A DNA stretch of 64,000 bases, from the NCBI GenBank assembly GCA_029255685.2, contig CM055313.2:76796641-76860640 (forward strand), written 5' to 3'. A program made the translations under genes and the position numbers. A model generated the notes under the pieces. That model searched no databases, was not told where the DNA came from, and saw only the letters and a list, made by a program, of their open reading frames with translations. Shown here piece by piece: positions 31,554-43,630 of the stretch (its first letter is position 1; every line of letters begins with the position of its first letter). The DNA is from Silene conica. Taxonomy: Eukaryota > Streptophyta > Magnoliopsida > Caryophyllales > Caryophyllaceae.

Positions 31554-33726
31554 TCTATAAAATCTAATTAAAAGGGTAGCCTAAGAAGTGTGGCATGGCA
31601 AAATTAATTATGACATGACAAATTTAAATGTGACATGGCGAAAAAAAGTGACATGGATTATCAATTTAAGATAAAACATATAAGTTAAGAAATTAAAAAA
31701 ATATAAGTTTTAAACACACAAAAAAAATTAATCATTGATCTCCTCTCATAATTTTTGTTATTTATTTACCTTTATTAATTATATTAATCATTATTTCCAT
31801 TATTTAATGAAATGACCTTTTAGCTTTCTTTTCATTTACTATATTTACCCAGTTTTTATATTCCATTTTTTTATATCTTCGTTCCATTCATAAAATTTTG
31901 AGAGAATAAGTTGCAAAAAATTTCATATGTAACTATTATAACAACCGTAATTTCAACTTTCTTCCAAAAATTAGCACTTACATAGAAAAGTAAATTAGTT
32001 ATTTTGATTTTTTATTTTTATTATGTTTTGAATTAATTAGAATCTTATTAGTTTTTATTTTTTGTGTTTGGTTTAATATTGCAGGAGAATGAATTTGCAT
32101 CTTTAGTAAAAAAAATGGTAGGTGAGTTATACATAGAGAACTAAATTAATCATTCGCTTCTTATTTTTATTATGTTTTGAATCAATTAGAATCTTATTAG
32201 TTTTTGTGTGTGTTTATATTAATATTGCAAGAGGTTGAATTTTTAACTTTAGTCAAAAAATTTCTAACTATAGTATAATATGCAGAGAACTAAGTTAATT
32301 ATACTCTTTTTATTTTTATTATATTTTGAATCAATTAGAATCTTATCAGTAATTATTTTTTTGTTTACATTAATATTACATAGGGATGACAAACTCCGAT
32401 ATAAATAAAAATGCACAAGATTGAATATAATAGATAGGGATCTTCTTTACATATTTTTTTCTTGATTTGAATGACTCTTTTATTTTTGCCGATTTTTTTT
32501 CTTTCTGCAATGGTGTATTAATTGAAACATATCGAAAGGTAACAAAAATCTTTAATAAGTTATTGATATGTTACATTATTGTCTTTCACTCTTTCCTACA
32601 TGTTGGTCTCCTTTGTAACACTTATGTTCTATTTTTATTTGTCAAACAGGTTAGAAATTAAATTGCTTAATCAAAGTGTTGAAGTAAAATGCACATATGT
32701 CAATTTTATCATATCATAGTGTTATAAATATATTCATAATAAAAATATGCGCGATTAGTAATTAGTTAGAAATCGATTCTTATTCTCCTATTTGTTGTTC
32801 CAACTTCATTGCTTTCAAGCCTTTAAATCATTCTTTTGCTTTCCATCAAATATATTATTCTATAACTCACAATGTTTTTTGGATAAATATTGTCTGGAAT
32901 TGTATATAAATCTTTATTTGTTGCATGATTTCGATATATGTTTAATTACTTTTGGCCATCTTATACTACTGCTAATTAATATTAGAGTTCACCTATAAAG
33001 TGATATTTACTTTACTCTCTTACCTTGTCCCCAATCTATAAAATTGTATTAAAAGGCTAACCTAAAAAAATGTGACATCACAAGTTTAATTGTGACGTGA
33101 CAACTTTTATGTGACATGGATTACCAATTTAAGAAAATTAAAAAATATAAGTTTAAAAAAAATAGAAGGTATAAACAAGAAAAAATTGTAATTGATCTCC
33201 TCTCATAATTTACCTTTTATATTTAACCATTATTTCCTTTATTAATGAAATGACCTTTTAACTTTCATTTCATCATTATTTTATATACTCTTTATTTATT
33301 ACCATATTTTTTATTATTTTCCTTTCATTCATAGAATTTTGAGTGAATTAGTAAAAAAAAATTCATATATATTCCAAATTTAGGAGGTTTCTAATTGTAT
33401 ATGGAGTAGAAAATAAATTTTAATGCAATTTGTTCATATTTGGAAGGATGACTTCTTTAATGTAGTAGAAAATAAATTTCAATACCATTTTTAGATGGTC
33501 GCTTCAAAACAACCAAATTATTCACATTTTGGTTTACCTATCCTCCTGAATCAAAAATTAGATTGTATTAAACATTTGTTTTAAAATACCGCTCCCTCAG
33601 TCGTGCTCGTTCTAAACAAATGATTGAGAGAGGGGGGGACTACTCCGTATAAGTTATTCAAAAATTAAACACTTAAGCACAGTGAATTATTAATGATCCC
33701 GTGATTTTCACGGGTTCCAAAACTAG
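31554..33726 (+). mobile_element. Non-autonomous Helitron, copy B (with a second internal 5' end)
   Basis: It begins TCTATAAAATCTAATTAAAA after an A (31554) and ends with hairpin CCCGTGATTTTCACGGG (33698-33714) and CTAG (33723-33726) followed by T: the expected A-to-T insertion, 5' TC, and 3' hairpin plus CTRR. A second 5'-type end TCTATAAAATTGTATTAAAA begins at 33035, and the 300 bp after each 5' end are related. Either a shorter Helitron (33035-33726) landed beside or inside an older relative, or the element carries a tandem duplication of its 5' region. No RepHel coding sequence is present. Confidence 0.75.
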
Positions 33727-34149
33727 TTCTGAATTAATATAGATAAGATGTAAACAATCTAATAAGTTAAAATAAAGAGGCACTGTTTTAAGTTTGCATA
33801 AGATGCAGGCCTTATATTATTCTATAAAAATTGTTAGCTCATTGCAGTCATCTTATAAAGTATCAAGAGTCTTGCTTGTGACGGATACTATCTGTCACAA
33901 CTGAAAAAGGATATTGTCTCTCTCACAACAGAGTAAGTAGGAAAACAAGTGGGGAGAAATAGAGCATTCCATGAATAGTGCATGTTGTTTGAACAATGTC
34001 ACGATGTTTATGTTATGGTTAAAAAACTGATGTTGAAGTTCGCTTTTTAATTCACTGGCTCATGCTGTTTACAGTGAATCGTTGTTGCCTGTTCTGCATG
34101 TTCTGTTATATGATCTTCTGTTTTCTCCCTTGCTGCCTGTCTGCTAGTC

Positions 34150-34762
34150 TTTTTGTTGTTCATTAGGTTTGTTGCTCATTCTGTTTGCTCTTTTGTTTCT
34201 CATCATCAATCATTAGTTGTTTGCTCTTCTGTTTGCTTATTGTGTTTGTTTACATTAGTTGTTTGCTCTTCTGTTTGCTTATTGTGGTTGTTTATAGCTG
34301 TTTGCTCTTTTATTTGCTTAATCTATTTATTGTTAATCATTAATTGCTTGCTCTTCTATTTGCTTATTGTGTTTGTTCACATTAGCTGCTTGCTCTTCTG
34401 TTTGCTTATTGTGTTTGTTTACATTAGCTGTTTGCTATTCTGTTTCCTTAATCTGTTTGTTGTTAATTATGTTTGTTGTTAACCATTAGTTGATTGCTCT
34501 TCTCTTTGTTTATTGTGTTTGTTTACATTAGTTGCTTGCTCTTCTATTTGCTTATTGTGTTTTGTTTACATTAGGTGTTTGCTCTTCTGTTTGCTTATTC
34601 TGTTTGTTGCTAATTCTGTTTGTTGTTAATCATTAGTTGGTTGCTCTTTTATTTGCTTATTGTGTTTGTTTACATTAGATGTTTGCTCTTCTGTTTGCTT
34701 AATCTGTTTGTTGTTAATTCTGTTTGTTGTTAATCATTAGTTGTTTGCTCTTCTGTTTGAAG
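34150..34762 (+). repeat. GT-rich minisatellite before the hAT transposase (copy B)
   Basis: Same array as 12010-12625, slightly shorter within the third and fourth units. Units of 42-45 bp contain TTTGCTTATTGTGTTTG. Confidence 0.85.
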
Positions 34763-35426
34763 ATGACATCAAGTTACGATGACAATAGTAATGCGAGATA
34801 CATTGCTCTAGAAGATGATGTTGATGAAGAACATTCCACTAAGAAGGCGAGAATGAGTTCTGAACCATCAACAACCAAAAAGAGAGCTAAACCACCCAAA
34901 ACTCATACACATTTTAGTGATAACACAATAATACCTCAGATGAGTAAGTTCAGAAAAAATTGTTCTCGATTTTAGGATCTTTTTGAAAGGTCTAAAAGTG
35001 AAGTAACTGCAGTTTGTCTATATTGTGATGAATATGTAAATTGAAAATTATCTAATGGGACTAGTACTTTGTCTGGACATCTTAAAAAGTATCCAAATGT
35101 GCCTGCCAATGTTGATATCAAACAAAAATTGCTTAGTTTTGAGACCACTATCATTATCAATGAAGACGGAACCACTGAAAATGTTAGTAATCCAATATTG
35201 TAGGCTTAGGACTATGATAAAATTCAAATTTTGCTTACTAAGATGATAATTGTGAATGAGTTACCATTTTTCACTTGTGAAAAAGCTGGGTTTTTAGCAT
35301 TTTGCAAAGAGATGAATCCTTAATTTACCGTTCCTTCTCGATTTACTTCTGCTAAAGATTGTCATAGTTTATTTATTGAGGAAGGGAAAAAGTTGTATGA
35401 TTTCTTTGGAACTATGTCTTCTAGGG

Positions 35427-35745
35427 TATGGGTGTTCACCGGTCCAAAACCGAACCGGACCGGACCGGACAAGACAAACCCGTGGACCGGATACTCACCA
35501 TCCCCAAGACCGCGGACCGGACAGGACCGGTTGGGAGAGGACCCGGACCAGACCGGACCGACCGGTACTATTTTACAGGGTAAATTGATTTTTTTTCTTA
35601 TGTGGACCGAACCGGACCGGAGACCGGTCACCATATTTTTGGGGACCCGGAGACCGGACCGATATGTATCCGGTCCGGAGCGGACCGGACCAAACGGTCC
35701 GGTTCAGTCGGGTTTGCCGGTCCGGGTCTTTTTTGTTCAGCCCTA
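35427..35745 (+). mobile_element. hAT-type MITE in transposase copy B
   Basis: Orthologous to 13293-13644: same site, same ends, flanks TTCTAGGG and TCCTAGGG (one mismatch in the 8-bp duplication). At 319 bp it is shorter, having lost some CCGGACCGG units. Confidence 0.9.
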
Positions 35746-36082
35746 TCCTAGGGTGTGTCTTACTACTGATTTGTGGACTTCTAGTCAAAACTTAAGTTAT
35801 ATGTGTCTAACTGCTCATTTCAATGATGTTGATTGGAATTTGCATAAAAGAGTTATTAACTTTTGTCAAGTTTCTGGTCATACAGGAAAGATAATTGGCC
35901 AAATGATTGAGAAGTGTTTGTCTGGATTGAATTTGACAAAAATATTGACTGTGACGGTAGACGATGCTACCTCTAATGATGTTGCCGTTGATTCTTTAAA
36001 GAGAAAGTTTAATAATTCAAAAACTGATTTAATGCATGGGAAATATTTACATATGAGATGTGCTGCCGATATTTTAAACTTA

Positions 36083-36437
36083 GGGTAACATTATTGGGAG
36101 TCTTAAGACAAGACTTTCTTAAGTCTTAAGACAAGACTCCCTCAATTTTACCAATAATCTACCCGAGTCTTGAGGAAAGTCTTAAGTCGAGTCTTGAAAA
36201 TCCAAGACTCTCCTTAAGACTTTGGTGGGTCTTGACCCCACTAAAAGTAGTTTAATAAGTATGTAAAAAGAAACTCTAAAATGGAAAAGTAGAGTTTGAG
36301 CAGAGTCTGACGGATAATATATAAAGTTTTGGGTGAGTCTGAGGTGAGTCTGAACAATACAAAAATAATAAAAATTAGTGGAAATCTGATGTGGCAGAGT
36401 CTTAAGACTTTTGGGAGTCTTACGAATAATGTTACCC
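36083..36437. mobile_element. Tourist-like MITE (PIF/Harbinger type) in transposase copy B
   Basis: 355 bp with inverted ends GGGTAACATTATT and AATAATGTTACCC, flanked by TTA on both sides (36080-36082; 36438-36440). The TTA target and GGG-type ends fit PIF/Harbinger. It is absent from copy A, whose sequence gives the empty site, so it inserted after the A/B duplication. Several AGTCTTAAGAC words repeat inside. Confidence 0.9.
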
Positions 36438-36954
36438 TTAGTGGTTTAGGATGACTTACAAGATCTTATAAAAGCAGTTGCTAAAATTCGTGCTTTATGT
36501 AAATATGTAAGGTCCTCACCCGCTAGAAAGAACAAATTTGAGGCGTGTGTGTGTTATAGGAGAAAATAGAAAATAAAAGTGGTGTATGTTTAGATGTCGA
36601 GACAAGGTGGAACTCTACTTATTTGATGCTTGAGTCTTCTTTAACGGTTCAGAAGGCATTTGGTCTTTTATATGTGAAAGACTCCACTCTTCAAAAAGAA
36701 ATGAGCAAGCGTGGTGATGACGTTACAAGTGAGGAGTAGAAGCAAGTGGCTAGTTTGTTACCCTTTTTGATAGTTTTCTATGATGCCACTTTGAAAATGT
36801 CGGGTTCTCTTTATGTCACTAGTAATGCTTATGTTGAGGTCATATTTGGTGTTGGTGAGGTGCTCTCTAATCATCTCACTCATGAAGATGAAGGCATTAA
36901 AAATGGCATATAAAATGAAGGTCAAGTATGACAAGTATTGGGGCAAAATTGATA

Positions 36955-37008
36955 ACTTGCGTGTAATGATAAGCTATTCACAAAGTATTTATCTAAAAAT
37001 AAAACATT
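36955..37008 (+). other. Junction of copies B and C with a templated 50-bp filler
   Basis: The hAT sequence ends at GATAACTT (36958). The next roughly 50 bases match 31179-31236 of the monooxygenase 3' flank, with ACTT shared at the switch. That segment ends at ACATT and continues in monooxygenase exon 4 from ATTCGG (37006, matching 29087), with ATT shared. Two switches, each with 3-4 bp of microhomology, suggest template switching during repair. Confidence 0.75.
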
Positions 37009-38146
37009 CGGAATCGTTCCTTGCGGTGACACAACTGTGTACTGGTTTTATATATGGCCATCATCTGATAAAGGTTTGTCGTTGATATCAACTAATTAAT
37101 GTTTTTTTTATGTATGCAGCTAGGGTTGTTCAAAAAGAAACCCGGATCGGCAAACCCGACCGACCCGGACCGTTCAGTCCGGTCTGGTCCGGACCGGATA
37201 CATACCGGTCCGGTCTCCGGGTCCCCAAAAATATGGTGACCGGTCTCCGGTCCGGTCCGGTCCGGTCCGGTCCATATGAGACAAAAAAATCAATTTACCT
37301 TGTCAAGTAGTACCGGTCCGGTCCAAACCCGGAAAAAACCGGACCTAAGGGGTGTCGGTCCGGTCCGGTCCGGTCCGGGTCCCCTCCCAACCGGTCCGGT
37401 CCGCGGTCTTGGGGATGGTGAGTGTTTGGTCCACGGGTTTGTACGGTCCGGTCCGGTTTTAGACCGGTGAACACCCCTATATGCAGCATATCAATTACAC
37501 CAAATTTCGCAAAATTTATACTAATCCTTTCTATATTTTATATGTCGCGACAGAAAAAGGGCTGAAAAACAATCAGACAATGATGAAACAGTTTGTATTA
37601 AATAATCTCAAACGTGTTCCGACAAAGATACTAGAAATCATTGAGAAAACTAAAGATGAGGATGTCCTATTTGCGCCATTAAGCTTAAGACCGTCATGGG
37701 AACTATTTTCGGGAAATATAAGCAAGGACAATGTATGTGTTATTGGTGACGCATTTCATCCAATGACACCCGATCTTGGCCAAGGGGGGTGCTCGACCTT
37801 GGAAGATTCAATCGTCCTCGCTAAACACATCGGTCAAGCTATTTTACAATGTCGTAATCATATAAATAAGACTCAATTAGAAGATGATTATATGCGAATC
37901 AAAGATGCATTAAGCAAATATGCACAAGAGCGAAGATGGAGAGTTATTGGATTGACTACTACGGCTTTTGTTGTTGGAACAATACAACAAAGTTGCGGAA
38001 AATTGATGACCTTATTAAGAGACCGCGTTTTGGCATCCTTTTTAACGAACGTGAAAGTTAACAAAGGTGATTACGATTGTGGGAATCTTATGTTAGGGAA
38101 TATGGAGAAGAAGTTCAATCTTGACGATCACACTAATCATGAGTAA
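37006..38146 (+). pseudogene. FAD monooxygenase, copy C (3' end of exon 4 and exon 5)
   Basis: It contains the last 71 bp of exon 4 (37006-37076), an intron enlarged by a hAT-type MITE, and a complete exon 5 (37554-38146, 593 bp, no stops) with the GD motif IGDAFHPMTPDLGQGG and the native stop. It lacks the first three exons and both the dinucleotide fold and the DG motif. It is more diverged from the complete gene than copy A (for example PSWELF for PPWELF, CRNHINK for GRNEINK), so C is the older copy. The open exon 5 suggests recent loss of function or a drifting fragment. Confidence 0.9.
37121..37479 (-). mobile_element. hAT-type MITE in the intron of monooxygenase copy C
   Basis: 359 bp bounded by TAGGGTTGTTC and GAACACCCCTA, with perfect 8-bp duplication TATGCAGC (37113-37120; 37480-37487). 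Same CCGGACCGG-rich family as 13293-13644 and 35427-35745, in the opposite orientation. It is absent from the complete gene, so it is specific to copy C. Confidence 0.92.
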
Positions 38147-39284
38147 CGTGAAGCTCTTAGTAGACATGTCAAAAGGGTTTGGGTACGGTTCTCGTTCTTG
38201 TCATATAGGTGTTCCGTCAGGTCAGGGTCGGATTATGGGTAACGGATTATGGGTAAGGAAAAAAAATCATGATATCTTTTATTTATCATCTTTTCCCCAA
38301 AAAACATATTTTTAAGTTAAATCACATTTAATATTAATAATATACTTATATTCAATACATCGTACTTAAATAAAGAGGTTTATAAAAATTAAATTATTTT
38401 ATTGATAATAATAGTAATAATAAGTTATATAAAATTTATTTATTTTTATAAAATACCGTATCATGAAATTATTTTTCTAATTATTGTTTCAAAAAATATA
38501 TTAATGTATAAATATTTAATAATACACTCGTTTATCTTTGACCTCTTAGCTCAAATGGGTCAGTAGGGTTTCAACTCTAAAAAACATATTAATATATAAA
38601 TATTGTACTTATTTTTCTATCGATTGATGTAAATTGTTTGTATTTATTGTAATTTATTTAAATTATGTATTATTTATTATTTATTGTAATAATGTTTAGT
38701 AGTCATAAATTGTTGTCTAATAATTTTGTACGGATCGACATCGTCATTATATTTTTATATACTTGCAATATATAAGTTGACGTTATAAATAAAATCATTT
38801 ACGTAGAAATTATTGTTTACGACATAAATCATAATTATAACGTAATATTTACATAACTAATGAAATGCAGACAGTTACAATGTGCGTGCCACGGTAATTG
38901 AATTAGAAAAAAAAATGTTGGAGTTAATGATGTGGTTTCACCAGAAATCATTAAATATTTCCGTATTAATATAATTAAGATATTAAAATGTAAACAATAT
39001 AATAAGTTAAAAGAGACATTGTTTTAAGTTCGCGTAAGATGTTCGCCTTATATTATTCTATAAAAATTGTTTGCCCATTGTAGTCATCTTATAAAGTACA
39101 AAGAGTCTTGCTTGTGAGTTGTGACGGATAATATCTGTCACAAGTTGAAAACGGATATTGTCTCTCTCATAACAAAGCAAGTGAAAAAACAAGTGGGGAG
39201 AAACGGAGCATTCCATGAGTAGTGCATGATCTTTGAACAATGTCACGATGTTTATGTTCCGATTAAAAAACTGATGTTTAAGTT
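38147..39284. repeat. 3' flank of copy C, collinear with copies A and B
   Basis: Matches the AT-rich flank to about 38960, then jumps to sequence that in A and B lies beyond the Helitron (ATGTAAACAAT-ATAATAAG at about 38990, then the TGACGGATAATATCTGTCACAA block). The Helitron itself is absent, so C either lost it by deletion or never had it. Confidence 0.7.
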
Positions 39285-41138
39285 AATTGAATTTGTGGCA
39301 CAACGTATCTCCTCCTGGAATGGGATTTTCTTATCCCCTTCGGGACGCCTTACTCTGATATCATCAGTCCTATCCGATCTCTCAAATTTATTTCCATCGG
39401 TATTAAATACCGGTAAGTGTGGCAAAGAAGATTAACTCCCTTCTGTCACATTTCTGGTGGGCTGGATGTCGTCAAGGGCGCAAAATGCAATGGTGTAGCA
39501 CAAACTTCTTATCGCTGCCTAAATCATGTGGTGGATTGGGTATCCGTAATATACTTTGCCTTAATAGGGCTCTCCTTGCTAAACACGGTTGGAGGTTGAT
39601 ATCAGGTGAGAACACTCTTTTTTGTCGCTGCTTCAGACATCGTCTCTTTGGTACGGATGAATATAAACCCTGGGTAAAGATTGGTCAAAATACGGGCCTT
39701 TCTTGGGGGGCTCGAAGTATCTGCTTTGGCCTGGAACTCATCATGGATAATTTTGGTTGGAAACCGGTATATGTTCAGAGCTAAATATTTGGGACACAAG
39801 GTGGGTTGACAGAGATTCCCCGGAACCAAGCGATAGTATCCTTGGTATTGATTCGGTTCATCTCCGCAACCTTCGAATCAAGGACATCTCTTATGCGGAT
39901 GGAACATGGTGTAACGAACTGGTTTGCTCCCTTTTCAAGAACGACTGGGCGCAAAAAAATCTCGCCATCCCCTTATTTACCGCGAGGCGAGAGGATGAAA
40001 TCTTCTGGAAGGCTAGCTCTGATGACACTTATTCTGTTAAAAGTGGTTATGCTCTTGATTTCAAGCAATACATTGCTCTTAAATCTTCGTCCAAGGATAA
40101 GAGTCGAATGAGCCCTAAGGGACGCTCCTTCTGCAAAAGCACACTTTGGTCTCTCTCAATTCCCAATAATTGGAAAATCTGTCTGTGGAGGATTCTTGCC
40201 CACACTCTTCCTGTTGGTGAGGAATTTATGAAGCGAAATTTTGAAGGTGATTTCAACTGCTCCATGTGGAAGGAACTAGGAGTCTACCAGGAATTGAGGA
40301 ATCACCTATTTCATGATTGCAGCGAATCCTCTCGTATATGGGCTGGATCTATTCTGGGAATCCGATCTGAGGGTTCGGAGCTGTTGGATGTCGATGATTG
40401 GGTGGTAAATTGGATTCGCTACTTGTCAAAGGAGGACAAAGAGGGCGAATTCTCTCTTTTGTGGCCAGTCTCTGGGGAATATGGTGCAAAAGAAATCATA
40501 TGATTTTTAATGGCTCATCTTTGCCCCCAAATGTCTTTTTTAGAATAATTGATAGAAGTTATGCGACCTTCATCCAGGCCATGGCGGAAAGTGATGAGAA
40601 AAGAAAATCTTTGGGCCCGAGAGTGAGTGGTATGGAAAGTGCTGAGATTAACGATCTTCAGGATTTTCGGAGGGGGATCCCCTTCTTTGTCATTGGACCT
40701 CCAAACCTGTGCAGTACTTATCACATCAAGGTAGACGCGGGATTGAAGCCTAATTTGGTTGCTACGTATGGTTTTGTTGTTTTTGATGTTTCAGGTGTGG
40801 AGCTTTAGTGTCTAAATGGTAAATTTCATGCTGAGTCCACTTCAAGCGGAAGCCTAGGCCTTCCTTCATGCTCTTCGATCGGCAAAAACCTCAGGAATCC
40901 TACACTTGCATCTTACATCGGATTATCTTAAGCTAATTCAACAGTTGGCACGAGCTGAAAGGGTCGATCATTCTATCAGGGACATTCTGAAAAGATGCAC
41001 TTGTCTTGCTAGTTTCTTTCCTTGTCTGTGTTTTAGCTTTATTCCTCGTAACTTGAACACTATTGCTCATGGGCTTGCCAAAAGGGCTATGTGCTTGTAA
41101 CTCCTATTTGTACAACTGTCAAAACAAGGAAAAAAAAA
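39285..41138 (+). mobile_element. 5'-truncated L1-type LINE, degenerate
   Basis: Plus-strand remains of LINE ORF2: the end of the reverse transcriptase (RISSWNGIFLSPSGRLTLI; LLSHFWWAGCRQGRKMQW; PKSCGGLGIRN), the zf-RVT region (SVKSGYALDF ... LWSLSIPNNWKICLWRILAH), and an RNase H remnant (HIKVDAGLKPNLVATYG). Frameshifts and stops split it into several ORFs. It ends in an A-rich tail (41129-41140), and AAGTT flanks both sides (39280-39284; about 41139-41143), a short target duplication. Both sides continue as copy-C sequence. Confidence 0.85.
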
Positions 41139-41143
41139 AAGTT

Positions 41144-42194
41144 CGCCTTTTAATTCACTGGTTCATGCAGTTTGCACAATGTCACGATGGCGTTAGTACT
41201 TGATGATGCATCTCATAGATTGTGCCTCAACACCTCGTCACCCAATGAACATACTCAATGCATGTCAAGATTGTCAACCCTAATTGCAATTGATTAAATA
41301 GCAATCTCCTCGTTTTGAGAAGATTAAACTCAAATTCACAACACAAATTCTCACTGGGCACTATCTATCACAACTTGAAGATAAATAGTGCCCCTCTCAC
41401 ATAATGCATGCAAGTTGCACTATCCATAGACGGCTCTATTTTCTCCTATTTGCATGTTTACTTGCTTTTTTATAAGAGTAAAGTATCCGTTTTTAGCTCA
41501 AGCAATACTCTTTGAATTCACAAACGTAAAATATCAAAATGATACCTCCTTATTGCAAAATACCATTTTACTTGAAACTTAGAGTTAAATGGCATCTCTT
41601 ATTTGTTACGGAGTACTAACCATAATCTAGCTGTAATACCATCAAGTCATAACTATGAAGCTCTGAATGTTAATCTTAATGTGCAGTTGAAGTACATGGT
41701 TCAAGCAGAATCTTTTATGATGGAGCCGACTAAGTTGGGTTCAAAAACACCATTGCAGTCTCACAACCAAAGACCAGGTCAAACCTATTAAACCCATTGG
41801 AAGAAATATAACAATAGGTAAAGTGATCAGTAGCCAAACAGGGCAAAGAAGTAAGACCAAATTGTCCATTTTTTTTCTATTATATCCACAAGGGTTTTCA
41901 AAGCCTGATAGCTGATAAGTGATAAGTAACATTATCTGTTAGCTTACCATGCTATACTGTTACCTTTGGTGGTGCGCTCACAACTCGAGTCATCCACGAA
42001 AACAAAGCTTGACAAATATCCATGATGCAAAATGCTGCAAACACAAACTCCAATTGAAGATTTAAAAAGAATTAGGGTTAAAAACAACCGCAACCTTTGA
42101 AATCAAATTGTAACTAATAAGTTGTTTTGAGAGATGATCTTAAGTCAAGAGTACTTGTGTCAAAATAGTTTAAATTAAGAGTAGTTAGCAAGAA
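41144..42194. other. End of copy C and flanking intergenic DNA
   Basis: The first 40 bp complete the copy-C match. 41900-42065 is homologous to 24955-25115. In both, the minus strand could encode a short exon-like peptide (FCIMDICQALFSWMTR here, between a TTTGCAG acceptor and a GTAACA donor), possibly a relic exon of an unrecognised gene. Nothing else was identified. Confidence 0.45.
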
Positions 42195-42340
42195 CATGGT
42201 TGATAGAAAAACAACGTTCATTGCCTCAATGGCTCCCGCAAATTGCGGGGTAGTGGGGTCGGATGTACGCATTCCTACCCTCTTGCTAACACAAAGAGAC
42301 TATTTCCGAATCATCCAACTATCCAAGATGAAAATTGCGT
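42195..42340 (-). mobile_element. TS/Au-like SINE body (truncated)
   Basis: The minus strand contains GCGTACATCCGACCCC followed by CCCCGCAATTTGCGGGAGC, preceded by a TTAGCAAGAGGGTAGG segment. This combination is the conserved body of tRNA-derived plant SINEs of the TS/Au type. The tRNA head and tail are not clear, so it is an old fragment. The 88-codon plus-strand ORF here is a by-product. Confidence 0.5.
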
Positions 42341-43630
42341 CCGAAACTACATCCAATGACTGGTACTTCACAATAGAAAGAAGAACAGCCACGTTAGGGA
42401 GCCATTTTGCTTTGTTCCATCAGAATCCGGAACCAAAGAGTAATGAGTCTCTGACTCAATAGAGTTCAGAAGGAAAACAGGAACAGGGTTAATAGGAAGT
42501 GTTATAATTGTTTAAGTCAAGAGTAGTTATGTTGTTCCTGACCTACTTTAACAAAGGTTTCTACTGCTAAGAATGATTATGAAAGTAGAACGGTAAAAAG
42601 ATTGCGTTAATACACACGCTAAAACAAGAGTTTCTAAAGCATGCAAGATCACACCACAATCCCAAACTCACAAAACTTTCACAACATACGCCATAACTGA
42701 ACCTTACAGGACAGCTGACACACATTTAAACTCGGAAAGATATCAACCTATCACAGCATATTAGCAGTTAACCTAAATAGCAGTTATAGCACCACCAGAA
42801 GGGAATTGAATTTTAGAGTAAGTATTTCACATGTTAGTGGTACCCCAAATGCATTTTACATGATGGAACAACTTATGGGGACGACAAGCGAGATCAAGCC
42901 ACAATGACCAATTCGAAACAACGTTGAAACCGCGATTGATCCTCCAATAGCAGGCCAACGCTCTCTTACTACTTTACTTGTGTCAGTTGCTTTATCAAGT
43001 TATTTATCTTGGGCTGGGTCAATTTAGAAATTTGCAAGTGTTAAACTAGTTTAAAAATATAGTTAACTTTCCATGATTAGTTATGTTGTTCCTGATTGAT
43101 TCAGTTACTAGGTTAAGGCTGCTAATTCAATCAAGTTTACCACGTACATTGGAAGCCTGTTTTGGAACACTCATAATAGTTTGAGCATTCATGATACACA
43201 ATTATTATTTTTAATTAAAAATCAACATGGAGTATTCAACGTTCAATTTGTGTATCACTTGTTAAAGTAAATTGTTCGTTGGCTAACCAAAAAGCCGAGT
43301 TTAATTTGGGTATAAAATTTTCGGTATTCTATGCACAATTTTAACCTCTTATGCATGGTTAATGACCTTCAAATTTTATAGCCACCTCGAGTAATTATCC
43401 CCAAAAAGACCAAAATCCACAAGCCACGGCATTCATTTCTATAGCCAGTAATGAAAATCCCAAAAGCATCATAACTCAAGCATCACTTATAAATAGACAA
43501 TCCTAACAATAGCCAAAGTTGAAAGGTGTTTTGCGATACTAGGCTTACTAGCAAACACTGCCTAAGCTCCAAAGCGAAAGATCAATCTCTCACCACACAA
43601 AATTCATAACAAGTGAACGTCCACCAATAC
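42341..43630. other. Intergenic, nothing recognised
   Basis: AT-rich sequence with no long ORF on either strand and no element ends that I could identify. Confidence 0.5.

Larger units (their letters stand above)
29593..36958 (+). repeat. Segmental duplication copy B
   Basis: Collinear with copy A from 29593 (matching 7529) through the 3' flank, Helitron, minisatellite and hAT transposase up to 36958, where the hAT breaks off. A and B are very similar, with few mismatches per kilobase by eye, and share the hAT-type MITE, so they duplicated after that insertion. B alone carries the MITE at 36083-36437. Confidence 0.85.
34763..36958 (+). pseudogene. hAT-family transposase, copy B (C-terminus lost)
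   Basis: Begins MTSSYDDNSNARYIALEDD. It carries the same BED finger with stops and the same catalytic-core region (TTDLWTSSQN; VTVDDATSNDVAVDSLKR) as copy A, interrupted by two MITEs. It stops abruptly at 36958 within the region matching 14505 of copy A; the dimerisation domain is absent. Shared stops with copy A show that the gene was already dead before the duplication. Confidence 0.85.

Noticed and set aside
39757-40808. Separate host genes for the ORFs of 248 and 136 codons
   Set aside because: Together they are the broken end of a LINE ORF2 (zf-RVT and RNase H), in one order and strand with a 3' A tail.
42196-42462. 88-codon plus-strand ORF
   Set aside because: It overlaps a SINE body on the opposite strand and has no protein-like features.
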